Assembly (NCBI RefSeq): GCF_907163125.1
Contig: NZ_OU015319.1
Span: 62,001-126,000, forward strand
Length of the DNA stretch: 64,000 nucleotides
Direction: 5' to 3'
Source: Cloacibacterium caeni
Lineage (GTDB): Bacteria; Bacteroidota; Bacteroidia; Flavobacteriales; Weeksellaceae
Made by a program: the position numbers and the translations under genes. Below the pieces are notes generated by a model. It ran no database searches and had not been told where the DNA came from. It saw only the letters and a list, made by a program, of their open reading frames with translations. Positions 35,716 to 44,476 of the stretch are shown piece by piece. Within the stretch, counting starts at the first letter, position 1; every line of letters starts with the position of its first letter.

Positions 35716-36363
35716 ATGAAAAAAGTAATAATCATTGGAGCAGGCGGCCATTCCGCTGAAATCACAGACTATATCACCCATTATAATAATTCGGTAGCAC
35801 GAGAACTCTGTTTTGATGTAGTAGGATATATTGATGATAACAAAGAAAGTTATAATAATTACAGTCTCCTAGGTCCTTACATAGGAACCATAAAAGACCA
35901 TGAGGTATCCCAAGATGCAGAATACATTATGGGAATAGCCAATATACAATTTAGAAGAACAATTATTCAAAATTTCCTAGAGAAAGGTGCGAGATTTGCT
36001 ACCCTCATTCATCCTACAGCAATAATTTCTCCCTCTGCTATAGTAGGAGAAGGATGCTTGGTAGCTCACAACGCTTCGATTGGTGCAAAAGCAAGGGTTG
36101 GTAATTTCAATATGTTAAACTCTCGTTGTACTGTAGGGCATGACTCTATTCTAGGAGAATTTAATTTTATTGGACCTCAGGTGGTATTAAGTGGTTTTAC
36201 AAAAGTAGGAAATAACAATATGTTTGGGGTGAATAGTGCTACTATTCCCTCCATTGAAATCGGAGATAATAATACCATTGCAGCAGGGATGATTATCACA
36301 AAAACAGTAAAAGATAATGAAACTCACTTTTATCGTTTTAAAGAAAAAGTAGTGATAACTTAG
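35716..36363 (+). CDS. PglD/NeuD-family N-acyltransferase
   Basis: 215 residues: N-terminal KVIIIGAGGHSAEITDYI sugar-binding part (about 1-100) and left-handed beta-helix (about 100-215; GEGCLVAHNASIGAKARVG, CTVGHDSILGEFNFIGPQVVLSG in part). His in TVGHDS is the family's catalytic base. In Campylobacter PglD acetylates the 4-amino group of UDP-QuiNAc4N. Following ACP, KAS III and KR genes, this one may instead take a hydroxyacyl group from the ACP (inference; the donor cannot be told from sequence). Confidence 0.82.
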   Translation: MKKVIIIGAGGHSAEITDYITHYNNSVARELCFDVVGYIDDNKESYNNYSLLGPYIGTIKDHEVSQDAEYIMGIANIQFRRTIIQNFLEKGARFATLIHPTAIISPSAIVGEGCLVAHNASIGAKARVGNFNMLNSRCTVGHDSILGEFNFIGPQVVLSGFTKVGNNNMFGVNSATIPSIEIGDNNTIAAGMIITKTVKDNETHFYRFKEKVVIT

Positions 36364-36437
36364 CAAATAAATGTAGAATATAATTTATAAAATTAAAATG
36401 ATAATTGATTGAAAAATCAAAAAGTAAAAACAATAAA

Positions 36438-37604
36438 ATGAAAATAACAGTTGTTGGTACAGGATATGTAGGTTTGTCTAATGCGATGCTATTAGCGCAG
36501 AATCATCAAGTGGTAGCATTAGATATTGTTCCGGAGAAAGTAGAACTTCTAAACAGTAAAAAATCACCCATTGAAGATAAAGAAATAACGGAATTTCTAT
36601 CTACAAAAAATTTGAATTTCAAAGCAACTTTGGATAAAGAAGAGGCTTATAAAGATGCGGATTTTGTTATTATAGCTACACCTACAGATTACGATCCGCA
36701 AACCAACTATTTCAATACAAAAAGTGTAGAGAGCGTTCTTATAGAAATGAATCAATACAATCCTGCAGCAGTAGGGGTGATAAAGTCTACGGTTCCAGTA
36801 GGATTTACGAAAAAGATAAAAGAAGATTTAGGAATAGAGAATGTAATGTTTTCTCCAGAATTTTTAAGAGAAGGTAGAGCATTGTATGACAATTTATATC
36901 CTTCTCGCATTATTGTGGGAGAGAGAAGTGAGCGTGCAGAAATTTTTGCGGGTTTATTGAAAGAAGGAGCCATCAAGAAAGATATTCCAGTACTTTTTGC
37001 CGATTCTACAGAAGCAGAAGCGATAAAACTATTTTCAAATACCTATTTAGCATTGCGTGTGGCTTATTTTAATGAATTAGACAGTTATGCTCAAGTTCAT
37101 CATTTAGATAGCAAACAGATTATAGAAGGAGTAAGTTTAGACCCTCGTATCGGTTCGCATTACAATAATCCATCATTTGGATATGGAGGCTATTGCTTGC
37201 CAAAAGACACGAAACAACTATTGGCCAATTATGATGCTGTGCCTAATAATATTATCAAAGCCATCGTAGATGCCAATAGAACACGTAAAGATTTTATAGC
37301 AGATTCTATAATAGAAAGAGCACCGAAAAAAGTAGGAGTATATCGCTTAATAATGAAGGCAGGTTCAGATAATTTCCGAGCGTCTGCCGTTCAAGGGGTG
37401 ATGAAGAGAATAAAAGCTAAAGGAATTGAAGTAGTAGTTTATGAACCCGTTCTCAAAGAAGAAACATTTTTTGGTTCAAAAGTTATGCACGATGTAGAAG
37501 CTTTTAAAAAAGATTGTGATGTCATCATCTCTAATAGAATGACTCCAGAATTAGAAGACGTAGCGGCTAAAGTCTACACCCGAGATTTATTTGGTAATGA
37601 TTAA
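36438..37604 (+). CDS. ugd: UDP-glucose 6-dehydrogenase
   Basis: 388 residues from ATG 36438; a TTG 33 bp upstream only adds a Lys-rich non-homologous leader. Oxidises UDP-glucose to UDP-glucuronate in two NAD steps. Marks: [18 protein letters not shown] (NAD-binding), [41 protein letters not shown], and [11 protein letters not shown] with catalytic Cys253. UDP-glucuronate is the substrate of the epimerase at 25121. The gene is 74 bp after the acyltransferase gene and 121 bp before rmlB. Confidence 0.93.
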   Translation: MKITVVGTGYVGLSNAMLLAQNHQVVALDIVPEKVELLNSKKSPIEDKEITEFLSTKNLNFKATLDKEEAYKDADFVIIATPTDYDPQTNYFNTKSVESVLIEMNQYNPAAVGVIKSTVPVGFTKKIKEDLGIENVMFSPEFLREGRALYDNLYPSRIIVGERSERAEIFAGLLKEGAIKKDIPVLFADSTEAEAIKLFSNTYLALRVAYFNELDSYAQVHHLDSKQIIEGVSLDPRIGSHYNNPSFGYGGYCLPKDTKQLLANYDAVPNNIIKAIVDANRTRKDFIADSIIERAPKKVGVYRLIMKAGSDNFRASAVQGVMKRIKAKGIEVVVYEPVLKEETFFGSKVMHDVEAFKKDCDVIISNRMTPELEDVAAKVYTRDLFGND

Positions 37605-37725
37605 AATTTATGTACCAAGTAGATTAATATTTAAAATATAAAGATTTTTTTTATAATCAGTTTTTATTGCTAATAATCAATTAAAACTCGTTGTTAGAAA
37701 TGAGTAAAATAAATATATTTAATCC

Positions 37726-38775
37726 ATGAAAACAATCTTAATCACTGGAGGAGCCGGATTTATTGGTTCTCATGTCGTTCGCGAATTCGTTTTAAAATAT
37801 CCAGAATATAAAATTATCAATCTAGATGCTTTAACCTATGCCGGAAATCTAGAAAATTTAAAAGATATCGAAGATTTACCCAACTATCATTTTATAAAAG
37901 CAGATATTGTAGATGCTATACAAGTATTAGATATTTTCGAAAAACATCAGCCAGAGGGAGTAATTCATCTTGCTGCAGAATCACATGTAGACCGTTCTAT
38001 TACCAATCCCTTAGAATTTGTAATGACTAATGTAATTGGGACGGTTAATTTATTAAATGCAGCAAAACACATCTGGAAAGACAATTACGAAGGAAAACGT
38101 TTCCATCATGTGTCTACAGATGAAGTCTTTGGAGCACTAGGAGATGAAGGTTTTTTTACAGAGACCACTAAGTATGATCCACATTCTCCTTACTCTGCTT
38201 CCAAAGCATCATCAGACCATTTTGTAAGAGCTTATCATGATACATATGGCTTACCCATAGTCTTAACCAACTGCTCTAACAATTATGGACCCAACCATTT
38301 TCCAGAAAAATTGATTCCACTGTGCATTCATAACATTCTAAATAATAAACCATTACCTATATATGGAGATGGTAAGTATACTCGAGATTGGTTATTTGTT
38401 ATAGACCACGCCAAAGCTATTGATTTGGTTTTCCACGAAGGTAAAAATGGAGACTCGTATAATGTAGGAGGATTTAATGAATGGAAAAACATAGATTTAG
38501 TAAAAGAGTTGTGTAAACAAATGGATGAAAAATTGGGAAGACCCACAGGTACGTCAGAACAGTTAGTTACATTTGTAAAAGATCGTCCAGGTCACGATTT
38601 GCGTTATGCTATTGATGCCACTAAAATGAATAAAGAATTAGGCTGGAAACCTTCTGTAACTTTCGAAGAAGGTTTATCTATAACCATAGACTGGTTTTTA
38701 GCCAATCAGAAATGGTTAGATAACGTAACTTCTGGAGATTATCAAAACTATTACAATAATCAATACAGTCACTAA
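37726..38775 (+). CDS. rmlB: dTDP-glucose 4,6-dehydratase
   Basis: 349 residues, extended SDR. Marks: TGGAGFIGSHVVREF, LDALTYAGNLENL, HLAAESHVDRSI, HVSTDEVFGAL, YSASKASSDH (YxxxK), TNCSNNYGP, DHAKAIDLV, LGWKPSVTFEEG. Makes dTDP-4-keto-6-deoxyglucose. In this window that product can feed FdtA/FdtB/FdtC at 20.4-22.9 kb as well as RmlC. rmlC follows after 1 bp. Confidence 0.95.
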   Translation: MKTILITGGAGFIGSHVVREFVLKYPEYKIINLDALTYAGNLENLKDIEDLPNYHFIKADIVDAIQVLDIFEKHQPEGVIHLAAESHVDRSITNPLEFVMTNVIGTVNLLNAAKHIWKDNYEGKRFHHVSTDEVFGALGDEGFFTETTKYDPHSPYSASKASSDHFVRAYHDTYGLPIVLTNCSNNYGPNHFPEKLIPLCIHNILNNKPLPIYGDGKYTRDWLFVIDHAKAIDLVFHEGKNGDSYNVGGFNEWKNIDLVKELCKQMDEKLGRPTGTSEQLVTFVKDRPGHDLRYAIDATKMNKELGWKPSVTFEEGLSITIDWFLANQKWLDNVTSGDYQNYYNNQYSH

Positions 38776-38776
38776 T

Positions 38777-39331
38777 ATGAATGCTATAGAAACAAAACTG
38801 AAAGGATGTTTTATTCTAGAACCAATAATAATTACAGATGAAAGAGGTTACTTTTTCGAAGCATTTAATGATAAAAAACTTGAAGAGATTTTAGGCTTTG
38901 ACCCTGGATTTGTTCAAGACAATCAGTCGAAATCTTCTTATGGAGTTATTCGTGGTCTGCATCTACAAAAAGGAGAATTTGCTCAGGCGAAATTAGTGAG
39001 AGTTTTAGAAGGCACTGTTCTTGATGTAGCAGTAGATGCTCGTCCAGAGTCTGAGACTTTCGGACAATTTGTAATGGTAGAATTATCTGCAGAAAATAAA
39101 CGTCAATTGTATGTGCCTCGCGGATTTTTGCATGGTTTCTCCGTAATATCAGAATCAGCTACTTTTTTTTATAAATGTGATAATTACTATCATAAATTAT
39201 CAGAAGAGGGGCTTCATCCATTAGATAAAACTATTGGAATAAATTGGCAAATTCCAGAAGAAAAAATGATACTCTCACAGAAAGATAAAGAATTGCAATC
39301 TTTTGAAAATTTTAAAAACAAACTGATATAA
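38777..39331 (+). CDS. rmlC: dTDP-4-dehydrorhamnose 3,5-epimerase
   Basis: 184 residues, cupin. Marks: GCFILEPIIITDERGYFFEAFN, FVQDNQSKSSYGVIRGLHLQ with the catalytic His, RVLEGTVLDVAVDAR, YVPRGFLHGF. Converts the RmlB product to dTDP-4-keto-L-rhamnose. The usual reductase gene rmlD is absent from the 132-bp gap that follows, so dTDP-L-rhamnose cannot be completed by genes in this window. Confidence 0.94.
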   Translation: MNAIETKLKGCFILEPIIITDERGYFFEAFNDKKLEEILGFDPGFVQDNQSKSSYGVIRGLHLQKGEFAQAKLVRVLEGTVLDVAVDARPESETFGQFVMVELSAENKRQLYVPRGFLHGFSVISESATFFYKCDNYYHKLSEEGLHPLDKTIGINWQIPEEKMILSQKDKELQSFENFKNKLI

Positions 39332-39463
39332 ATATTCAAAAGATAAAAAAAATATAGTTTACAGAGGCAAAATGGACAGTTAGGACAAGCCTTTTACGAA
39401 ATTGGATATGGGAAAAAAGTTTATAGAAAGAGAACTAAAAATCATATTGAAAAATTAAAAAAA
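39332..39463 (+). pseudogene. Gap where rmlD is expected; possible small remnant
   Basis: 132 bp between rmlC and rmlA, the usual place of rmlD in this gene order. Read in frame from 39371 it gives N-G-Q-L-G-Q-A-F, like the GANGQLGQ nucleotide-binding start of RmlD, followed by [10 protein letters not shown] that I do not recognise. A five-residue match is weak, so the absence of rmlD is certain for this window but the remnant is only a suggestion. Confidence 0.25.
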
Positions 39464-40324
39464 ATGAAAGGAATTATTTTAGCCGGAGGTTCTGGTACAC
39501 GTTTGCATCCATTAACTTTAGCAGTGAGTAAACAATTAATGCCAGTTTATGATAAACCGATGATTTATTATCCCTTATCAACACTAATGTTGGCTGGAAT
39601 TAATGAGATTTTAATCATTTCTACTCCTCATGATCTGCCCCATTTCGAAAAATTACTCGGAGATGGCGCTCAGATAGGATGTAAGTTTTCTTATAAAGAA
39701 CAGCCAAGTCCAGATGGATTGGCACAGGCATTTATTCTAGGAGAAGAATTTATTGGAGATGATAAAGTTGCCCTAATCCTAGGAGATAACATTTTTTATG
39801 GCTCTGGAATGTCTCAGTTGTTACAAAATGCGGCTCAGACTGAAGGAGGCGTAATATTTGCCTATCAAGTGGCAGACCCAGAAAGATATGGCGTGGTAGA
39901 GTTTGATGAACAGAATAATGCAATTTCAATTGAGGAAAAACCACAAAACCCTAAATCTAATTTTGCTGTTCCAGGGCTATATTTCTATGATAATTCTGTA
40001 GTAGAAATTGCAAAAAATATCAAACCTTCTCCCCGTGGAGAATTAGAAATTACAGATATTAATGCAGAATATCTGAAACAAGGAAAATTGAAAGTTGGTG
40101 TTTTTGATAGAGGAACGGCATGGCTGGATACTGGTACCATTCAATCTCTTATGCAGGCAGCTCAGTTTGTACAAGTGATTGAGGAGAGACAAGGTCTTAA
40201 AATAGGGGCAATAGAAGAAGTAGCTTATCGTATGGGCTATATCTCAAAAGAAGAACTAAAACAAATAGCAGAACCTTTACGTAAAAGTGGATATGGAGAA
40301 TATTTGTTAAATTTATTTAAATAA
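39464..40324 (+). CDS. rmlA: Glucose-1-phosphate thymidylyltransferase
   Basis: 286 residues. Marks: [37 protein letters not shown] (split over the nucleotide-binding loop), [70 protein letters not shown]. Makes dTDP-glucose, the source of all dTDP sugars in the locus. The following reading frame starts right after its stop. Confidence 0.95.
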   Translation: MKGIILAGGSGTRLHPLTLAVSKQLMPVYDKPMIYYPLSTLMLAGINEILIISTPHDLPHFEKLLGDGAQIGCKFSYKEQPSPDGLAQAFILGEEFIGDDKVALILGDNIFYGSGMSQLLQNAAQTEGGVIFAYQVADPERYGVVEFDEQNNAISIEEKPQNPKSNFAVPGLYFYDNSVVEIAKNIKPSPRGELEITDINAEYLKQGKLKVGVFDRGTAWLDTGTIQSLMQAAQFVQVIEERQGLKIGAIEEVAYRMGYISKEELKQIAEPLRKSGYGEYLLNLFK

Positions 40325-40588
40325 ATGATAAAAAAAAAACTAGATAAATTCCTTCATTCTGAGCACGAAAGAACTCAAAAAGCAAAAATAAATATTTTTT
40401 ATTCATTAGGAATCAAAGCGGTTAGTGTTTTGATCTATTTGTTATTAGTGCCGGTTACTCTAAAATGTTTAAATACAGCCGAATATGGGGTGTGGCTTAC
40501 TCTTAGCTCTATTTTAATGTGGATTAACACCTTCGATATTGGGTTAGGAAATGTTTTAATGAATATTTTAAAAATAAGAACGGCTTAA
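40325..40588 (+). pseudogene. Truncated Wzx flippase / polysaccharide biosynthesis protein (N-terminal 87 residues)
   Basis: The frame gives a Wzx/MATE-type N-terminus: HERTQKAKINIFYSLGIKAVSVLIYLLLVPVTLKCL then YGVWLTLSSILMWINTFDIGLGNVLMN. Intact proteins of this kind are 400-500 residues and continue after GLGN with many more membrane helices; here the frame changes to KIRTA and stops. Nothing downstream to 40921 continues it in any frame I read. It is thus a decayed gene end, next to a MITE-like element at 40647. An intact Wzx is at 48828. Confidence 0.75.
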
Positions 40589-40646
40589 ACTAAAGGGAAG
40601 GAACAATAATGGGAGCCATTTTTTGGACAGTTAAAATTTTAATAGA

Positions 40647-40849
40647 AATTAAGAGCCTGTTTAAATTTTACTGCTGAAAATTTTTATAGGAATTTTGAGA
40701 TGAATTTTTTGCATCATGTTTGAAGATTTAGCGGGCTAAATCGAAAAAAGGAAGTGAAAAAGGCGCTCAAAAGAACATAAAAATTCAGCAAAGACAAATT
40801 ATAAAGATCAAAAATTATTTTTCGGTAAAATTTAAACAGGCTCTTAATT
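40647..40849. mobile_element. MITE-like element, ~0.2 kb, 21-bp perfect terminal inverted repeats
   Basis: The left end (40651-40671, beginning AAGAGCCTGTTTAAATTTTA) is matched perfectly in inverted orientation at 40825-40845. Flanking AATT on both sides (40647-40650 and 40846-40849) could be a target duplication or part of the repeat. A second inverted pair lies just inside (40673-40687 and 40777-40789). The ~150-bp middle cannot encode a transposase. It is therefore a non-autonomous element or an internally deleted IS; the parent family cannot be named by eye. It sits 58 bp after the truncated wzx. Confidence 0.8.
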
Positions 40850-40921
40850 ATTTGATACTTTCAAATCTTATTTAGATTCAATATTTCATTCATTTAAATA
40901 GGGAATTGCAATATAATTACA

Positions 40922-41680
40922 ATGAAAGATTGGCTTTTAACCATATTTACCATTCATAACTTATTTTTATTGTCAGGAGCTTTTTTGATATATAAATACA
41001 GCAGAACTCGTAAAATATATTGGGGACTAACCTTAGCTATTGGAGTGCTTTGGCTAGCCACTTCTACCTATTACTTACCAGCAAAATGGATGAAATATGA
41101 AGAGAGCCGTCAAAAGAGAATTTTGCCAGCCAATCATAAAGATCAGGTCTACATTCATGTTTTTGGGGCAGGATATATTTTAGATAAACGTTTGAATCCA
41201 TCACAGCAGTTATCTCCTACATCTCTTACTCGTTTGGTTGAAGCGGTTAGATTAATGAAATCTTATCCCAACGCTGTTTTAGTAACTTCAGGACACTCGA
41301 GATATGGCGTAAAATCTCAAGCAGAAGTGGCTAGAGATGCGGCTATTTCTTTAGGAGTTCCTTACAATAGAATAAAAGTATTGACTACTCCTGATAATAC
41401 CTTTACAGAAATTCAGTCTTTTACTCAAAAAATAGGAAATGATGTTTCTGTAATTGCGGTTTCGGATGCTTTACATCTACCAAGGATTCATTTTTTATAC
41501 CATCAATATCCTCACCTGAAAACGTATTATGCTCCTACTAATTATCAAATAAAAGAAGGTCAAAATGGGAGTGTAGGTGTAGATTTTCCCAGTGTAAATT
41601 CCATAGAGATGGTAAACGAAATCATAAAAGAGAGACTGAAATTCGCAAAAGATAAAGCAAAAGTGTATTTTCTGAAATAG
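40922..41680 (+). CDS. DUF218 / YdcF-SanA-ElyC family membrane protein
   Basis: 252 residues. Two N-terminal membrane helices (about 5-24 and 30-50), then a DUF218 domain: YIHVFGAGYILDKRLNP, LTRLVEAVRLMKSYPNAVLVTSGHSRYG, AARDAAISLGVPYNRI, DNTFTEIQSF, VIAVSDALHLPRIHFLY. ElyC/SanA relatives act in envelope integrity and lipid-carrier metabolism in enterobacteria; its exact job is unknown. It is the last gene before the repeat array and the promoter of the second glycan set, and may once have been linked to the broken wzx. Confidence 0.82.
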   Translation: MKDWLLTIFTIHNLFLLSGAFLIYKYSRTRKIYWGLTLAIGVLWLATSTYYLPAKWMKYEESRQKRILPANHKDQVYIHVFGAGYILDKRLNPSQQLSPTSLTRLVEAVRLMKSYPNAVLVTSGHSRYGVKSQAEVARDAAISLGVPYNRIKVLTTPDNTFTEIQSFTQKIGNDVSVIAVSDALHLPRIHFLYHQYPHLKTYYAPTNYQIKEGQNGSVGVDFPSVNSIEMVNEIIKERLKFAKDKAKVYFLK

Positions 41681-41848
41681 ACTTCTTATTAACTGCACAA
41701 TCTGAAAAGATATTCCTATAATTCCAAGCATTTACATCCTTCCCCTATTCTCCGTTCTAAAATTTCCCCTTTCTTACTTTTAAAATTTTACAGTTTTATA
41801 ACTTTCCAACTTTACCTTATATCCTTATATCTACAATCTCAAGTTTCC
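41681..41848 (+). other. Pyrimidine-rich intergenic DNA
   Basis: Between the DUF218 gene and the heptamer array. Strongly C+T-rich on the + strand (runs such as CCTTCCCC and TTTCCCCTTTC) with no open frame of note and no terminator hairpin that I can see. Confidence 0.5.
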
Positions 41849-41953
41849 ATTCTTAATTCTTAATTCTCTATTCTTGGTTCTTGGTTCTTGGTTCTTGATT
41901 CTTGGTTCTTGATTCTTGATTCTTGGCTCTTGGCTCTCGGTTCTATATTCTCT
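41849..41953 (+). repeat. Heptamer tandem array, 15 units of RTTCTTG type
   Basis: Fifteen 7-bp units in strict register. Core units are GTTCTTG and ATTCTTG (three GTTCTTG in a row at 41877-41897, then alternating), with edge variants ATTCTTA, ATTCTCT, GCTCTTG, GCTCTCG and GTTCTAT. The array lies about 50 bp upstream of the -33 region of the promoter for the second glycan set, and has no coding potential. Such arrays can change copy number by slippage; whether this one does is not visible here. Confidence 0.85.
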
Positions 41954-42002
41954 ATTTAACATTCAATTCACAATTCGTTAATACAAATAACTACAAAACA
42001 AA

Positions 42003-42033
42003 TTTGAAAATCATTCAGATTTATGTAAATTTG
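42003..42033 (+). promoter_or_regulatory. Promoter of the export/second glycan set (TTTG-N19-TAAATTTG)
   Basis: TTTG at 42003-42006 and TAAATTTG at 42026-42033, 19 bp apart, match the Bacteroidota -33/-7 consensus. Transcription would begin near 42039, about 40 bp before the ATG at 42080. This is the best-formed promoter in the glycan region. Confidence 0.7.
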
Positions 42034-42036
42034 CAT

Positions 42037-42054
42037 GTCTACTTTTCAGTAGAC
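42037..42054 (+). promoter_or_regulatory. Perfect 6-bp inverted repeat in the 5' leader (GTCTAC-N6-GTAGAC)
   Basis: GTCTAC (42037-42042) and GTAGAC (42049-42054) enclose a 6-base loop, right at the predicted transcription start and 25 bp before the start codon. It could be an operator for a dimeric regulator or a 5' RNA hairpin protecting the message. Confidence 0.5.
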
Positions 42055-42079
42055 AAATACACAAAGATTAAAAGCACCC

Positions 42080-44017
42080 ATGATGACTCAGAAAAATGAA
42101 CCAGAAAACAAGATGAATGAGGTAAATGTTTTACTTACTTTAGCTAATATAAGATATTTACCAAGATATATCATCATCGCAATAGATGTTTTTTTAATTG
42201 GAATTTCTACTTTTTTTTCATTCAAAATACTAGAAAAAGTTTTAAATCAATCAGATTTTATAGCAGAAAGTTTTGCAGGTTATGCTTTAATAATAGCAGT
42301 AAGTCTTTTCTATATGTATGTTTTTAAAACATACGCAGGTATTATAAGACACTCTACTTTTTATGATTTATTGAATCTTTTATGGTCTATTGTAGCCACT
42401 TCATTTACGCTTTGGGCGCTTTCTGGAGCTTATAATATGATGTATGACCATTCGGTTCCTGTAAATGTATCTTTTTTTATCGTTTTTTTCTTCTTTTCAT
42501 TCAGTACGTTATTTATGTTTCGTCTTTTTGTAAAAGAAATGTTTCGCTGGATAAAGGAGTACAAAGACAATTCTCTTAAAAAAAGAATTTTAATTTTAGG
42601 AATTTCTGATTATTCAGTAGCAATCGCAAATTCTATCATAGAAAGTCATAATTTACAATATAAATTAAAAGGTTTTTTAACCAAGAGAAACGATTCTAGA
42701 AATGCCAAAATTTTTGGACTAGATATCATGACTCAAGAAAAATTTATTAAAACCCCAAAAGAAGAGCTAGAAATAGATGGAATCTTAATTCTTAAAGAAA
42801 ATTTATCTGCCAATGAATTAACAGAATGGGTGAATTTGTTTTTAGAAAAAGAAATGGAAATTTTTCAAGCTCCTTTGGTGGAAGAATTCAATCCTGAAAA
42901 AATTCATACCAATATTCGTAGCTTTCAAATAGAAGATTTACTCAATAGAGAACCTATTTGTATTGAAAACGAAGAAGTAAGATTAATTCATGAAAATAAA
43001 TCAGTTCTAGTAACTGGAGGTGCAGGTTCTATTGGGAGCGAAATTGTGAGAAAAGTAGCTTCATATAAACCCTCTAAAGTAGTAGTAGTAGACCAAGCGG
43101 AAACACCGCTGCACGAAATCCAGTTGGAAATGAACGAAAAATTTCCAGATATAGATTTTGAATTCATTTTAGCAGATATTACCAATAAAAAAAGACTCGA
43201 AAGCATCTTTACAAAATTCAATTTTGATTTGGTATATCATGCAGCGGCCTATAAACACGTTCCCATGATCGAAAATAACCCTCACGAAGCAGTTTGGGTA
43301 AATATATTGGGAACAAAAAATCTGGCTAAACTCTCTGTGCAAAATAAGGTGAAAACATTTGTAATGGTTTCTACAGATAAAGCGGTAAATCCTACCAATG
43401 TAATGGGAGCCTCTAAGAGATCTGCAGAATTATTAGTACAATCTTTACAATTTTTACCTGAAAATAAAACCAAATTTATTACCACCAGATTCGGAAATGT
43501 TTTAGGGAGTAACGGTTCTGTAATTCCACTTTTCAAAAAACAAATTGAAGCAGGAGGGCCCATTACCATTACCCACCCAGATATTGTTAGATATTTTATG
43601 ACCATTTCTGAAGCATGCGAATTAGTGCTGCAAGCTTCTACTATGGGAAAAGGAGGCGAAATTTTTGTCTTTGATATGGGTAAGCCGGTGAAAATAAAAG
43701 ATTTAGCAATAAAAATGATTAAGCTTTCAGGAAAAGAACCTGAAAAAGATATTCTATTAAAATATACAGGTTTAAGACCTGGAGAAAAATTATATGAGGA
43801 GTTATTAAGTGATGATGCAAAGAATCTTCCAACACCTCATCATAAAATTATGGTTTCTATGGACCCGTATAAAGAATATAGTGAAATAAAAGATTTAATA
43901 GAACAAATAGAAAACGCTGCACTATCTCACGATAATAATCAAATTGTGAGAATCCTTAAAAACATGGTGCCAGAATTCATCAGCAATAATTCGATTTTCG
44001 AAAAATTAGATCGTTAA
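42080..44017 (+). CDS. CapD/WbpM/PglF-like membrane-bound nucleotide-sugar 4,6-dehydratase
   Basis: 645 residues. Four membrane helices (about 30-150), a first Rossmann-like region (KKRILILGISDYSVAIA), then the catalytic SDR domain: LVTGGAGSIGSEIVRKV, YHAAAYKHVPMIE, STDKAVNPTNVMGASKR (Met for Tyr, the SMK triad known for WbpM), TTRFGNVLGSNGSVIPLF, RPGEKLYEEL. Converts UDP-GlcNAc to UDP-4-keto-6-deoxy-GlcNAc. With the PglE-like aminotransferase (56678) and PglD-like acyltransferase (35716) this gives UDP-QuiNAc4N-type sugars; with the WbpV-like reductase (54631) UDP-QuiNAc or -FucNAc. First gene behind its own promoter; ATG at 42080 and 42083 both possible. Confidence 0.92.
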   Translation: MMTQKNEPENKMNEVNVLLTLANIRYLPRYIIIAIDVFLIGISTFFSFKILEKVLNQSDFIAESFAGYALIIAVSLFYMYVFKTYAGIIRHSTFYDLLNLLWSIVATSFTLWALSGAYNMMYDHSVPVNVSFFIVFFFFSFSTLFMFRLFVKEMFRWIKEYKDNSLKKRILILGISDYSVAIANSIIESHNLQYKLKGFLTKRNDSRNAKIFGLDIMTQEKFIKTPKEELEIDGILILKENLSANELTEWVNLFLEKEMEIFQAPLVEEFNPEKIHTNIRSFQIEDLLNREPICIENEEVRLIHENKSVLVTGGAGSIGSEIVRKVASYKPSKVVVVDQAETPLHEIQLEMNEKFPDIDFEFILADITNKKRLESIFTKFNFDLVYHAAAYKHVPMIENNPHEAVWVNILGTKNLAKLSVQNKVKTFVMVSTDKAVNPTNVMGASKRSAELLVQSLQFLPENKTKFITTRFGNVLGSNGSVIPLFKKQIEAGGPITITHPDIVRYFMTISEACELVLQASTMGKGGEIFVFDMGKPVKIKDLAIKMIKLSGKEPEKDILLKYTGLRPGEKLYEELLSDDAKNLPTPHHKIMVSMDPYKEYSEIKDLIEQIENAALSHDNNQIVRILKNMVPEFISNNSIFEKLDR

Positions 44018-44030
44018 AATAACACTAAGA

Positions 44031-44168
44031 TTACTTTAAATAAGGTTCTTCTTTAAAATTAATAAACACCTTATAAAATCCTTCATTTGAATGAATATAA
44101 CAATGCTGAGGAATATTATTGCAAACTATTATAAAAGCTATGTTTTTTAAATCAGTAATAAATTTCAT
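44031..44168 (-). CDS. Small hypothetical protein, 45 residues (doubtful)
   Basis: Short frame on the minus strand inside the 526-bp gap after the dehydratase gene: starts MKFITDLKNIAF, ends KEEPYLK. Its composition is protein-like (Cys, His, Trp-free, mixed charged and aromatic), and it could be a fragment of a decayed gene. No family recognised. Confidence 0.2.
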   Translation of the reverse strand: MKFITDLKNIAFIIVCNNIPQHCYIHSNEGFYKVFINFKEEPYLK

Positions 44169-44192
44169 GACAAAATCATGAGATTTTTTTAC

Positions 44193-44345
44193 ATGTTAGA
44201 GAATATAAAAAATAATGAAATAAAGGCTTTAAGTCTTTATAGTATAGAAAATAACATTTCACCAATTAAAAATAGAGATGGGGCATACAAAATTTACTAT
44301 TTTTACGTTGGTATAAATGAAAAGAATGATAATAAATTACAATAA
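44193..44345 (+). CDS. Small hypothetical protein, 50 residues (doubtful)
   Basis: Short + strand frame, MLENIKNNEIKALSLYSIEN onwards, ending NDNKLQ, in the same gap. Not recognised. It may be a fragment. Apart from this frame and its minus-strand neighbour, the gap 44018-44543 is AT-rich and holds the wza promoter at its end. Confidence 0.2.
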   Translation: MLENIKNNEIKALSLYSIENNISPIKNRDGAYKIYYFYVGINEKNDNKLQ

Positions 44346-44476
44346 AATAAAGTGGGTGTTAAAATATGGGACTCACGTAGCGAAGCTGTAAAAAAAATAT
44401 AAAAATTATCATGCAAAATTGTATTATCAAAGGTTTTTGACAGTATTAAACATCTATTATTTTATAAAATAAAACC

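Noticed and set aside
36405-36438. TTG start 33 bp upstream for ugd
   Set aside because: Adds a Lys/Ser-rich leader; the NAD-binding fold begins directly at [12 protein letters not shown] from 36438.
42026-42054. Invertible promoter as in Bacteroides capsule loci
   Set aside because: No pair of longer inverted repeats flanks the promoter and no recombinase gene is near; only a 6-bp leader palindrome was found.
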